In this document: one piece after another, positions 8,374 through 16,633 of the stretch
Layout of the letters: the number at the start of each line of letters is the position of its first letter
Position numbering within the stretch: position 1 is the first letter of the stretch
Assembly (NCBI RefSeq): GCF_000321045.1
Contig: NZ_HE578946.1
Span: 134,791 to 198,790 of the forward strand
Source: Phytobacter massiliensis JC163
Lineage (GTDB): Bacteria > Pseudomonadota > Gammaproteobacteria > Enterobacterales > Enterobacteriaceae
Direction of reading: 5' to 3'
Length of the DNA: 64,000 nt
Translations under genes and position numbers: made by a program
The notes under the pieces: generated by a model
What the model was told of the DNA's origin: nothing
The model's database searches: none
Seen by the model: the letters and a program-made list of their open reading frames with translations, nothing else

Positions 8374-9255
8374 TCAGGCCGGCTGATAACGCGCCGCGAC
8401 CGCCTGGTACTCCTCGCGCATCTGCGCCAGAATGACATTGCGCATTTTTCTGCCGCCGCGCTCTTCGCCTGCGATCCCGCGCCCCTGCGGGCCCGTCGCC
8501 GTCACGCCTGCCGTCTGTTTCTGCTGGCGGACCTCTGCGATGTGGCGCACGATCGCCGCTTTCATCTCCGGGATCGCCTTGATCAGCTCTTCCACGCCGC
8601 CCAGTTGCCAGAAGAATTCCGGCCCGGCCGCGAAGACCGGATTGGTGCGGGAAAGCTCGCTCAGGCGCTCTACGTCCTGGCGGGTAATACGCGCGATACT
8701 GCTCAGCGGCATCACGTGGATCATGGTGCCAAACTCCGACGTCAGGCTCAGGATATGGTCAGCCTGCAAACCGTGGCAGAGGAACGCGCCGCTAATGGCG
8801 CGACCAATCACCATCGCAATAATCGGGTGCCCGGCGTGGCGTGCCTCCGCCAGCGCCAGCTGATAGGCGCCGGTGGCTTTATTCATGCCGATTATCTCTT
8901 CCAGCTTGCCCGGTCCGTTGCCTGGGGTGTCGACAATCAGCACCAGCGGACGTTTTTCTGTGAAGGGCTTGTCTTTATCCATCGCCAGCGTGCGATAGAC
9001 CGCCAGCGCCATTTTGTACCCCTCTTCCAGGCCGATGACTCCGGCGTACACCACCGGGAAGCGCGGGTTAAAGGTCATGGCGTCGTTGGCGATAACGGTG
9101 CAGACTTCGCTGTTAATACGGGCGCTGCCGACAACGGCGCCGGGGCCGTAATCCTCATAAGGCAGGTTGAGGTCCGGCAGCGCGTTCTCTGCAAAACTGT
9201 TTTCGTCGACAATCAGGTCGATAGCGGCGCGGCCCTGGCCGAGTAAATTTTCCAT
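8374..9255 (-). CDS. madD: Malonate decarboxylase carboxyltransferase subunit MadD (gamma)
   Basis: One of two crotonase-fold subunits (293 residues) that move the carboxyl group of malonyl-ACP to biotin on MadF. Family features are the oxyanion-hole glycine region (GNGPGKLEEI, then VIGRAISGAFLCHGLQADHI) and the stretch RFPVVYAGVIGLEEGYKMA. It is related to MdcE and to the carboxyltransferase half of acetyl-CoA carboxylase. The start shares one base with the madC stop (TAATG). The C-terminus holds a charged linker before RNVILAQMREEYQ. Confidence 0.93.
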   Translation of the reverse strand: MENLLGQGRAAIDLIVDENSFAENALPDLNLPYEDYGPGAVVGSARINSEVCTVIANDAMTFNPRFPVVYAGVIGLEEGYKMALAVYRTLAMDKDKPFTEKRPLVLIVDTPGNGPGKLEEIIGMNKATGAYQLALAEARHAGHPIIAMVIGRAISGAFLCHGLQADHILSLTSEFGTMIHVMPLSSIARITRQDVERLSELSRTNPVFAAGPEFFWQLGGVEELIKAIPEMKAAIVRHIAEVRQQKQTAGVTATGPQGRGIAGEERGGRKMRNVILAQMREEYQAVAARYQPA

Positions 9256-10184
9256 TATGCTTCCTCCACCGGCAGGCGTTTAACGTTGCTCAGGAACGTC
9301 TCCAGATCCATATCCACCAGCGTCTGGGGCGCGGTATTGCCCGCCATCGCCCAGACATCCCGCGCATCTGACGGCTCTGACTCGCTGATTTTCCGCGTTA
9401 ACGCCATCTGGGCGCGCACTTTCGCTTCGCTGCCAATGCGGCGCATGGCTTCAATCTGCGGCCAGTCCAGGTCGGCAATCAGCGCGGCCTGCTGGTGGAA
9501 TGCCGCAAGCGAGTCGGCAATCAGATAGTTACAGTCGCCGACGATGTACTTGTGCTTACCGCCGGTGGTGCGGAACACCAGCGCGCGGTCCGAGGCGTCA
9601 AATTCGCTGCGGCCCATCTCCTGTTCAATGACTTCTGGCCCGGTCAGCCCCAGGCGGCCCGATTCGCTCATCACGATGATATCGGTGGCGGCGGCCACAA
9701 AGCCCATCCCGCCAAAACAGCCGATCTTGCTGCCGATCATCGCCACGACCGGGACGCGACCGCGCAGGGTTTGCAGCATGTCCATGCACTCGGCATGGGC
9801 CAACAGCCCGGCGTTAGCCTCATGCAGACGCACACCGCCGGTTTCAAAGGAGATAAGTACGATGGGGCGGCGGGCCGGATCGGTGGTCTGCGCCGCCAGT
9901 TCGTCCGCCAGCATCAGCGCGCCGACCATTTTTGCGCCGCCCACTTCGCCCACCGCGCCGCCGATAAAGCGTCCTTCCTGGGAGATGACAATCGCCGGGT
10001 GCTGGCCCAGCAGGCCGATGCCGGTGACGATGCCGTCATCAAACTCCACCGCCTCATTGAGTACGGGCAGGTGCGGGCTGGTTCGTTTATCCGCCGGGCC
10101 GATCAGTTCAGTAAAGGTGCCTTTATCCACCAGCGAACTGGCGCGAACGCGGGCGCTGGCCTCCAGAAAACGCATGTCATTCAT
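9255..10184 (-). CDS. madC: Malonate decarboxylase carboxyltransferase subunit MadC (beta)
   Basis: Partner of MadD in the carboxyltransferase (309 residues). The sequence shows the MdcD/MadC signature EGRFIGGAVGEVGGAKMVGA, then FETGGVRLHEANAGLLAHAE and GSKIGCFGGMGFVAAATD. The start MNDMRFLEASARV at 10184 overlaps the madE stop by 8 bases. A longer reading from 10340 is only an open frame through madE. In the biotin-dependent enzyme the carboxyl group goes to MadF, whereas in the Klebsiella Mdc enzyme the homologue releases CO2 directly. Confidence 0.93.
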   Translation of the reverse strand: MNDMRFLEASARVRASSLVDKGTFTELIGPADKRTSPHLPVLNEAVEFDDGIVTGIGLLGQHPAIVISQEGRFIGGAVGEVGGAKMVGALMLADELAAQTTDPARRPIVLISFETGGVRLHEANAGLLAHAECMDMLQTLRGRVPVVAMIGSKIGCFGGMGFVAAATDIIVMSESGRLGLTGPEVIEQEMGRSEFDASDRALVFRTTGGKHKYIVGDCNYLIADSLAAFHQQAALIADLDWPQIEAMRRIGSEAKVRAQMALTRKISESEPSDARDVWAMAGNTAPQTLVDMDLETFLSNVKRLPVEEA

Positions 10185-10509
10185 GATGGGTTTCTCCCGG
10201 CATAGCCTGCTGTAACGCTTGCTGAATTCGTAACGCCACGACCGCAGGCGTAGCGTTGTTGTCGTTAATGCTGACCAGCATATTTCCCAGCGGTCCGTTT
10301 TCCAGAAAACGCTTGAGGACGATTTCCCAGATATGGTCAAAACCGGTCACCGGCGTGCAGATGCGGACTTCAATGCCGCCCGCCAGCGCTTTCGGCTCCA
10401 GCAGGACCTCCAGATCGCCGGAGCCAACAACGCCGCAGTGGACGGTTTGCGGCAGAGATGCCTTTTCGCTGGTGCCGCTGAAATGATGTGATATTTGATG
10501 TAGAGCCAT
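10177..10509 (-). CDS. madE: Malonate decarboxylase acyl carrier protein MadE (delta)
   Basis: Small acyl carrier (110 residues) of the MdcC/MadE type, which carries malonyl and acetyl groups as thioesters on a phosphoribosyl-dephospho-CoA arm. The attachment motif GVVGSGDLEVLL is present, with Ser30 as the likely site, as in the Klebsiella protein. It is not related to fatty acid ACP. It lies 11 bases after madA and overlaps madC by 8 bases. MadG, MadK and MadH mature it, and MadA loads it. Confidence 0.93.
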   Translation of the reverse strand: MALHQISHHFSGTSEKASLPQTVHCGVVGSGDLEVLLEPKALAGGIEVRICTPVTGFDHIWEIVLKRFLENGPLGNMLVSINDNNATPAVVALRIQQALQQAMPGETHHE

Positions 10510-10520
10510 GTCCTTTTCCC

Positions 10521-12188
10521 CTACCAGTTACGGAATCGAGCGGGCGGGTTATAGAGCCCACCAGACCAGTTGACCAGATCGCGGATACTTTTCGCCGCCA
10601 GCATCTGACGATTCGCGCGGCGGCGATCGATGCCCAAATCTTCCGGCGTTTTGACAATGCCTGCCTCACGCAGCTGCTGTGTCTGCGCCGGATCGGCGGC
10701 AAGGCCGATTTCGGAGTAACCCGCCACGGCGCGAATAGCCGCCATGCGCTGTTCCAGCCCCTCGCAGCGGTGCAGATAGGCGATGCCCTCTTCGGTCAGA
10801 ACGTGGGTGACGTCATCGGCATACACCATGACCGGCGGCAGGGCGAGGTTGGCTTTTTCCGCCAGTTCCCAGGCGTCCAGCCTGTCGACGAACGCGGGCT
10901 GGCGCTTCTCGCGGAAGGTCTCCTGCATCTGCACAACCAGACGTTTGCCGCGCGGCATATCGCCAATCAGCTGCTGCTGGGTGGGGTTAAACTCTTCGCC
11001 GCATTTCAGCCAGGATTGCGTGGCATGACGACGGCCTTTGGCATCGCAGCCCATATTCGGCGCGCCGCCAAAGCCCGAGACGCGGCTGGCGGTGGCGGTG
11101 CTGCTGTTACCGTACTTATCGATCTGCAGCGTGCCGCCGATAAACATATCCAGCGCGTAGTGACCCGCGGCCTGGGCGAAGGCGCGGTTGGAGCGTAAGG
11201 TGCCGTCCTGGCCGATATAGAAGACGTCTGGGCGCTCGGAGACATATTTCTCCATGCCCAGTTCGCCGCCGAAGCAGTGCACCGACTGGATCCAGCCGCT
11301 TTCGATGGCCGGGATCAGCGTCGGGTGCGGGTTGAGCACCATATGGGTACAGACTTTGCCTTTCAGCCCCAGCTCTTCGCCGTAGGTGGGCAGCAGCAGT
11401 TCAATGGCGGCGGTGAAGAAGCCGATCCCGTGGTTAATACGCTCAACGCCGTATTCGGCATAGATGCCTTTCAGCGCCATCATTGCCATCAGAACCTGGG
11501 TATCGGTAATTAACCCCGGATCGCGGGTAAACAGCGGTTCGACGTAGAACGGGCGCGGCGCTTCGATCACCGCATTTACCCAGTCGCCGGGAATATCGAC
11601 GCGCGCCACTTTATCGACAATCTTGTTAACCTGCGCGATCACGATCCCCTGGCGGAAGTGGGTCGCTTCGGTAATGACCGGGGTATCTTCGGTGTTAAAG
11701 CCGGTGTAAAGGTTGCCGTCTTTATCTGCCTCAAAGGCGGTGATCAGCGACACGCGCGGCGTAAGGTCAACAAAGTAGCGGCTGAACAGTTCCAGATAGG
11801 TATGAATAGCGCCAAGCTTGATCTTACCTTCCTGAATCAGCTTCGCCAGACGGCCATCCTGCGGCCCGGCATAGGCGAAGTCGAGCTTTTCGGCGACCCC
11901 TTTTTCGAACAGATCCAGATGGCTGGACAGCGGTACGGAAGACTGCACCATATGCAGGCCGGAGATCTTTTGCGGATCAAGCTGGCACAGACATTCAGAG
12001 AGAAAATCTGCCTGCTTCTGGTTGTTGCCTTCGATATTGACGCGATCGTGGCTTCGGATAACGGCTTCCAGCGCGGCGACGGTATCTTTCGCGTCGATTA
12101 TTTTGCCGTCACGGAAATACGGGGCCAGCTGATTCAGGCGCTGTGCCGTATCGTCCTTGAGTTGATGCCAGTTGTGCTCTTTTAGCAT
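10521..12188 (-). CDS. madA: Acetyl-ACP:malonate ACP transferase MadA (alpha)
   Basis: Alpha subunit (555 residues) that exchanges acetate for malonate on the carrier protein, giving malonyl-ACP. It is strongly MdcA-like, of the CoA-transferase superfamily: ESGWIQSVHCFGGELGMEKY and SGFGGAPNMGCDAKGRRHA are family landmarks, and the N-terminus LKEHNWHQLKDDTAQRL is typical. It is 12 bases downstream of madB and 11 upstream of madE. The length fits the family. The product acetate can be reused by MadH. Confidence 0.95.
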   Translation of the reverse strand: MLKEHNWHQLKDDTAQRLNQLAPYFRDGKIIDAKDTVAALEAVIRSHDRVNIEGNNQKQADFLSECLCQLDPQKISGLHMVQSSVPLSSHLDLFEKGVAEKLDFAYAGPQDGRLAKLIQEGKIKLGAIHTYLELFSRYFVDLTPRVSLITAFEADKDGNLYTGFNTEDTPVITEATHFRQGIVIAQVNKIVDKVARVDIPGDWVNAVIEAPRPFYVEPLFTRDPGLITDTQVLMAMMALKGIYAEYGVERINHGIGFFTAAIELLLPTYGEELGLKGKVCTHMVLNPHPTLIPAIESGWIQSVHCFGGELGMEKYVSERPDVFYIGQDGTLRSNRAFAQAAGHYALDMFIGGTLQIDKYGNSSTATASRVSGFGGAPNMGCDAKGRRHATQSWLKCGEEFNPTQQQLIGDMPRGKRLVVQMQETFREKRQPAFVDRLDAWELAEKANLALPPVMVYADDVTHVLTEEGIAYLHRCEGLEQRMAAIRAVAGYSEIGLAADPAQTQQLREAGIVKTPEDLGIDRRRANRQMLAAKSIRDLVNWSGGLYNPPARFRNW

Positions 12189-12200
12189 GTGTTGACTCCA

Positions 12201-13409
12201 TTAATTCAGCAGGAATAGCGTGGAGATAAAGATCCCGGTGGCGATAGCCGAGACGATCAGGCCGCTCACGCCCGCACCCATTGCCAGCGGCAGGATGATG
12301 GCGTAGGGGTTCTCATGGTTAACCTCTTTCTGCGCGATTTTTGCCGTGGTCGGCAGGCAGGAGACGCCCGCGATACCGATGGCCGGGTTATAACGCCCTT
12401 TCGAGATAAGCCAGATAAACCAGCCGCCCAGCAGGGCGCCTACGGCGGAGATGGCCAGCGCGCCAATACCGAGGATCAGGATGATGGCGACTTTCGGGTC
12501 GAGAATGGTTTGCGCTTCACACAGCGTGCCCAGCAGCAGACCGAGGAACAGGGTCGCGGTATAGGTCAGCGTGGATTCCAGTAGTTTCTGGAACGGCTCG
12601 ATCTCCGCCTCTTTAATGGCAATCCCAAGGAAGAAGGAGAGGATCAGCGGCGCGGCGACCGGCAGCAGCAGGCACAGCAGCAGGCAAGCGCAGACGGTAA
12701 AGATGAATTTCGCTTTCTTCGATACGGTGGGGTATTCAATGTCAACTTCCAGGCCACGGTATTTCTTCGGTACCAGCAGACGCACCAGGTATGGATAACC
12801 GGCGTAGGTCAGGCTCAGGTAGAGATAAGCGATAATGGCGATGGGGACGAACAGGTTCGGCGCGAGGATAAGGGAAGCAAAGAGCACCATCGGTCCGTCC
12901 GCGCCGCCGATGGTGGCAATCGACGCGGCTTCGTTAGCGGGCAGGCCGAACAGTTCAATACCCAGCAGCAGCGCGGCGAAGGTTCCCGCCTCGGCGAACA
13001 GGGCGACAACGATGCTGGCCCAGGGACGGAGCAGAATAAAGCTGATGTCACTCATCGCGCCAATGCCGAAGAAAACGATGCAGGCGATGAGGCCGTTACT
13101 AAAGGTGAAGTTATAGACCGGCTGCAGGAAGTTCACCTGCATCAGGTTAACCAGCGCATTAGGTTCGCTGACCATCGGGTCAAGGATGAGCGTGCCGGTT
13201 TCCCCGCCCGCCAGAAACAGCACCCCGGCGTTAACGGCAATCATGCCGAGACCCATCGGCACCATAATTAACGGTTCCAGTTTTCGACGGAACCCCATCC
13301 AGGCTAATACAAAGCCCAGTACAATGAGCAGAAAACGCGCGATGGCTATTTTCGGATCTTCAATAAAAAAGGTACCTATGCCCGAAAAGAGCTTAACAAA
13401 GATATCCAT
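12201..13409 (-). CDS. madB: Carboxybiotin decarboxylase MadB, probable sodium pump
   Basis: Integral membrane protein (402 residues) of the OadB/MmdB/GcdB family. It decarboxylates carboxy-biotin on MadF and couples this to sodium export. About nine to eleven hydrophobic segments are visible. The conserved re-entrant motif IGGADGP is at residues 167-173, with Asp171 equivalent to the essential aspartate of oxaloacetate decarboxylase, and a second motif, GIAGVSCLPTTAKIAQKE, lies near the C-terminus. The Klebsiella soluble Mdc system has no such subunit. Its presence with MadF implies that malonate breakdown here conserves energy as a sodium gradient (family inference). Confidence 0.92.
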   Translation of the reverse strand: MDIFVKLFSGIGTFFIEDPKIAIARFLLIVLGFVLAWMGFRRKLEPLIMVPMGLGMIAVNAGVLFLAGGETGTLILDPMVSEPNALVNLMQVNFLQPVYNFTFSNGLIACIVFFGIGAMSDISFILLRPWASIVVALFAEAGTFAALLLGIELFGLPANEAASIATIGGADGPMVLFASLILAPNLFVPIAIIAYLYLSLTYAGYPYLVRLLVPKKYRGLEVDIEYPTVSKKAKFIFTVCACLLLCLLLPVAAPLILSFFLGIAIKEAEIEPFQKLLESTLTYTATLFLGLLLGTLCEAQTILDPKVAIILILGIGALAISAVGALLGGWFIWLISKGRYNPAIGIAGVSCLPTTAKIAQKEVNHENPYAIILPLAMGAGVSGLIVSAIATGIFISTLFLLN

Positions 13410-13445
13410 AAAAATATTCCTGATGGCAAAGATAAAGTTCGCAGA

Positions 13446-13568
13446 TTAATCGTCGGTGATATTTAACTTATTCATCATTTTGTTGACGCCAACAATGATG
13501 CCGACAACCGCAAATGAAATTACAATCGTTAAGCCATACGTTAATAAAGTATATAAATAGATGTTCAT
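13446..13568 (-). CDS. 40-residue single-span membrane protein between madG and madB
   Basis: A short ORF starting MNIYLYTLLTYGLTIVISFA and ending NKMMNKLNITDD. It overlaps the madG stop by 4 bases (ATGA) and has GGAAGGAT just upstream, so it is probably translated in the operon. It has one hydrophobic span (about residues 5-28) followed by a short basic, then acidic tail. This topology recalls the N-terminal part of the gamma subunits (OadG) that accompany OadB-type sodium pumps, though it is half their length. I do not recognise it as a named protein; a role as a small partner of MadB is inference from position and shape. Confidence 0.75.
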   Translation of the reverse strand: MNIYLYTLLTYGLTIVISFAVVGIIVGVNKMMNKLNITDD

Positions 13569-14455
13569 ATCCTTCCTTCTGTCATATCCCCTTGCGGCTG
13601 GCGGCAGAGAAAATACATCGCCAGACACAGCGCTAATAAATCGGCCGAACCCCCAGGGCTGACCCATTTATCCAGACACCACGAATTAAAATTATCCAGT
13701 TCCCGCTCAATCGCGGGGTTAAACATTCCTCCCTGCGCCACCAGACGCCGGGCATATTGCTGCATCTCTGCCAGCGCCTGCTGGCCGCCGCGAAAGAGCA
13801 CCGTGGTGTCGTCGCAATGGGCCATCAACGTGAGCAGCGTATGAATAAGCGATTCGCGCCAGCCCAGTCCGTTGTCCAGCGCCTGATGCAGGGCGGGCAA
13901 GCCGACCTGGCAGGCCAGGGGAAAACCTTGCTCCGCCTCGCCGCGCACGCCGGTAATGCCGAACTCGGCATACAGTTTCTCGCCGTGCGTCCGGGCCGGG
14001 CGTACGGCCAGCGCGGCATAATCACGGCGGCAAAGATCGCGGCACAGCTCTGCAACACAGTGGCTTAAGGCGCGGTAAGAGAGCGTTTCCCCGCGCCCGG
14101 AAAGCCATCCTGCCGCTGTCGCCAGAACCGCGCCGGAAAAAAGGATGCCGCGCTGGGTATTAACCTGTTGGGTTGCGCGCAGCAGCGTATTTTCGTATTG
14201 AATGCCAATAGCGCGGATGGCGGTGAAAAGTTCCGCCAGCGAGCCCTGATGATTTTCCCCGGCATGGGCGCAGGCGCTAAAACAGGGAGCAATAGCCGAT
14301 GAGCTGGTAATGAATAACCAGATATCCATATCATTATGCGCCCCTTGCGAGTGAGGTGTGACCAGGCCGGGTTTAGGCCAGGCGGAGACCTCCATTAATA
14401 GCGCTTTTAATAAGCACTCGCCGATCCACATAGCACGGGCAGTTGGTTGGCTCAT
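13565..14455 (-). CDS. madG: Triphosphoribosyl-dephospho-CoA synthase MadG (MdcB/CitG family)
   Basis: First gene of the operon (296 residues). It makes 2'-(5''-triphosphoribosyl)-3'-dephospho-CoA from ATP and dephospho-CoA, the precursor of the MadE prosthetic group. The CitG/MdcB signature is at residues 30-44 (GLVTPHSQGAHNDMD), and a second conserved segment is LLTLMAHCDDTTVLFRGG. The ATG at 14455 follows AGAGAATAACC; no strong alternative start is seen. Tandem dyads 75-110 bases upstream are probable LysR sites. Confidence 0.92.
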   Translation of the reverse strand: MSQPTARAMWIGECLLKALLMEVSAWPKPGLVTPHSQGAHNDMDIWLFITSSSAIAPCFSACAHAGENHQGSLAELFTAIRAIGIQYENTLLRATQQVNTQRGILFSGAVLATAAGWLSGRGETLSYRALSHCVAELCRDLCRRDYAALAVRPARTHGEKLYAEFGITGVRGEAEQGFPLACQVGLPALHQALDNGLGWRESLIHTLLTLMAHCDDTTVLFRGGQQALAEMQQYARRLVAQGGMFNPAIERELDNFNSWCLDKWVSPGGSADLLALCLAMYFLCRQPQGDMTEGRI

Positions 14456-14530
14456 GGTTATTCTCTTTTACCAGGTTCAGGGTTGAGAAATAAAACAGAG
14501 GAAAACTAACACCGTTAATTTGCAGGAACA

Positions 14531-14567
14531 ATTACGCCAGAGGTAATGTAATTACGCTCAACGTAAT
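14531..14567 (-). promoter_or_regulatory. Tandem dyads upstream of madG, probable LysR operator
   Basis: Two similar inverted repeats lie side by side: ATTACGCCAGAGGTAAT (14531-14547) and ATTACGCTCAACGTAAT (14551-14567). Their starts are 20 bases apart, close to two helical turns. Each has the T-N11-A layout preferred by LysR-type regulators. They sit 76-112 bases before the madG start, where an activator would bind. The regulator encoded at 3462-4403 is the natural candidate. Confidence 0.7.
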
Positions 14568-14658
14568 AAGGCGGGGATTATGCGGAAATATGAATGAAGA
14601 CGATCACAAAACGCTTTTGCGGGCCCGAAGAAATGCGGCAAAAATGCCGCATCGCTCA

Positions 14659-15666
14659 CTATCCCAGCAGTTCTTCTTTCACCTGCATCGCCAGGTCAAA
14701 CGAATGCAGACGCGCCTGATGATCGAAGATCTGGCCGTTGACCATGATTTCGTCCGCCTGGGTTTCCCGCAGGATTGACTCCAGCCCGTGACGCACTTTG
14801 GCTTTATCCCCCACCAGCGACATGCTCAGCGCCTGCTGCACGCCATACTGCTCCGAAGGCGACCAGAACTGATCCATATTCTCGATGGGCGGCGGCAGCT
14901 GCCCGGTTTCGCCCCGGCGCAGCTTGACGAAGGCCTGCTGCATGGAGGTAAACAGGAACTCCGCGTCGCGGTTGCTGTCGGCGGCGACGATGTTAATACA
15001 GACCATCGCGTACGGTTTATCCAGCCGCGCCGACGGCTTGAACTGGGTGCGGTACAGGTGCAGCGCCTGGAACAGCATATCCGGGGCGAAGTGGGAGGCA
15101 AAGGCGAAGGGCAGGCCAAGCTGCGCCGCCAGCTGGGCGCTGTACAGGCTGGAGCCCAGCAGCCAGACCGGGATCTTCTCGCCGTAGCCGGGCACCGGCC
15201 GCACGTGGGGATTCGGGTCGCGGGCGTCGAACCAGTCCACCAGTTCGGCCACATCACGCGGGAAGTTATCGATATCGCCGCTCATATGACGGCGCAGCGC
15301 CATCATCGTGCGCTGGTCGCTGCCCGGCGCGCGTCCCAGCCCCAGATCGATGCGCCCGGGATAGAGCGTATTCAGCGTGCCGAACTGCTCGGCGATCACC
15401 AGCGGCGAGTGGTTGGGCAGCATGACGCCGCCGGACCCCAGATGCAGGGTGGAGGTGTTAGCCGCCAGGTAACCAATCAGCACCGAGGTAGCGGCGCTGG
15501 CGATGCCGACCATATTGTGGTGCTCCGCCAGCCAGAAACGATGGTAGCCGCGCCGTTCGGCAAGGCGCGCCAGATCGAGCGAATGGGAAAAGGCCTCCTT
15601 CGCGGAGGAGCCTGCGGGGATCGGCGCCAGGTCCAGCACCGAGAACGAAACAGTTTTATCAGACAT
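14659..15666 (-). CDS. yhbW: Luciferase-like monooxygenase family protein YhbW
   Basis: A 335-residue protein of the bacterial luciferase-like (flavin-dependent, F420/FMN) family, matching E. coli YhbW. Visible family segments are [18 protein letters not shown], the [20 protein letters not shown] strand-loop and [13 protein letters not shown]. The E. coli protein has no established physiological substrate, so the exact reaction is unknown. In E. coli it lies next to mtr; here the mad block separates them. It is probably monocistronic: the ubiV gene ends 80 bases upstream of its start. Confidence 0.93.
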   Translation of the reverse strand: MSDKTVSFSVLDLAPIPAGSSAKEAFSHSLDLARLAERRGYHRFWLAEHHNMVGIASAATSVLIGYLAANTSTLHLGSGGVMLPNHSPLVIAEQFGTLNTLYPGRIDLGLGRAPGSDQRTMMALRRHMSGDIDNFPRDVAELVDWFDARDPNPHVRPVPGYGEKIPVWLLGSSLYSAQLAAQLGLPFAFASHFAPDMLFQALHLYRTQFKPSARLDKPYAMVCINIVAADSNRDAEFLFTSMQQAFVKLRRGETGQLPPPIENMDQFWSPSEQYGVQQALSMSLVGDKAKVRHGLESILRETQADEIMVNGQIFDHQARLHSFDLAMQVKEELLG

Positions 15667-15746
15667 AACGGCTCACTTTGTTACCGGTTAATCTTTTAAT
15701 ACTGCATTAAAGATTAGCCAGGTCTGTTAACAAAGTGAGCTATTTA

Positions 15747-16625
15747 TCAGGCCTGCAGTTCCAGACCGGCCAGACGTTTCCAGTAACCGTTGCAGTCGCT
15801 GTTGGCGGCAAGCGGCAGGGGCGCTTCGCCATTTTCATTGGCGCGGAAGGCGTCAATCATCGCAAATGTCTCGCTACCCAGCGGCGACAGGCGCACCATA
15901 TCCACCAGCCCCTTCATCGACGCCAGTTCGTTGCCGAGGTTGTAGACATAGCCGCTCATGGTCTGGATGCCGTTAAGCACGAACACCTGCTGGTTTTCCT
16001 GCGAGAGCAGGCTGCGCCCGTTGGGATATTTGATGCAGCAGGTTTCGCATTCGTCTTTCGGACGGTCTTCGGAACGGGCGGTAAAGCAGCGGGCGGAGTA
16101 CGCCAGCGGCAGGTGACCGTAGCTCAGCACTTCCACCTCAAACTGGTTGCGAATGCCCAGTTCGTCGCACTGATTGAGCAGGTTCGCCAGCCAGTCGCGG
16201 GAGAGCTCCACCGGCATACACCAGCGCACCATCCCCTGTTTGAGCAGCAGGCGCAGGGTGACCGCGTTGTAGCAGTTCAGCGCATGGCCCGCCACAAACG
16301 GCAGTTTGCGCTCCGCGCACAGGTTCACCACGCCAAGGTCGCTGGCCTCCAGTAAAAACTCGCCGTTTTCGACGTAGCGTTTCAGCTCATTGAGTTCGGA
16401 AGAGGCCTGCACCAGCGCCAGAGTAGAAAGCACCACCTGCTTACCGCTTCCGGCAAGGGATTTCGCCATGTCGAGCCAGTCGCCCACTTTGGTGGCGCGA
16501 CGCTTGCTGCACACCGCTTCGCCAAGATAAACCACATCGGCATGACTGTCGGCGGCCTGGCGGTAAAAATCTTCCAGCGTCTCTTTCGGCCAGTAGTAAA
16601 GCACCGGCCCGAGTGAATATTTCAT
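15747..16625 (-). CDS. ubiV: Oxygen-independent ubiquinone hydroxylation protein UbiV
   Basis: Peptidase U32-family protein (292 residues). With UbiU it forms an iron-sulphur complex that hydroxylates the ubiquinone ring without oxygen, using prephenate as the oxygen donor. The cysteines for the cluster are visible in GEAVCSKRR (Cys39) and DECETCCIKYPNG near residues 193-197. The start MKYSLGPVLYYWPKE at 16625 follows AGGAAAAACG; the longer reading from 16709 overlaps ubiU. It lies 8 bases after ubiU, so the two are translated from one message. Confidence 0.95.
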   Translation of the reverse strand: MKYSLGPVLYYWPKETLEDFYRQAADSHADVVYLGEAVCSKRRATKVGDWLDMAKSLAGSGKQVVLSTLALVQASSELNELKRYVENGEFLLEASDLGVVNLCAERKLPFVAGHALNCYNAVTLRLLLKQGMVRWCMPVELSRDWLANLLNQCDELGIRNQFEVEVLSYGHLPLAYSARCFTARSEDRPKDECETCCIKYPNGRSLLSQENQQVFVLNGIQTMSGYVYNLGNELASMKGLVDMVRLSPLGSETFAMIDAFRANENGEAPLPLAANSDCNGYWKRLAGLELQA

Positions 16626-16633
16626 CGTTTTTC

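Noticed and set aside
8182-9246. 354-residue plus-strand frame opposite madH and madD
   Set aside because: Arg/His/Gln-rich composition typical of a shadow frame; madD and madH are clear on the other strand.
9255-10340. Longer reading of madC from 10340
   Set aside because: The first 52 residues are an out-of-frame reading of madE; MNDMRFLEASARV at 10184 matches the family start.
3404-14658. Attachment site or mobile island around the mad genes
   Set aside because: No tRNA, integrase, insertion sequence or obvious direct repeats at the edges.
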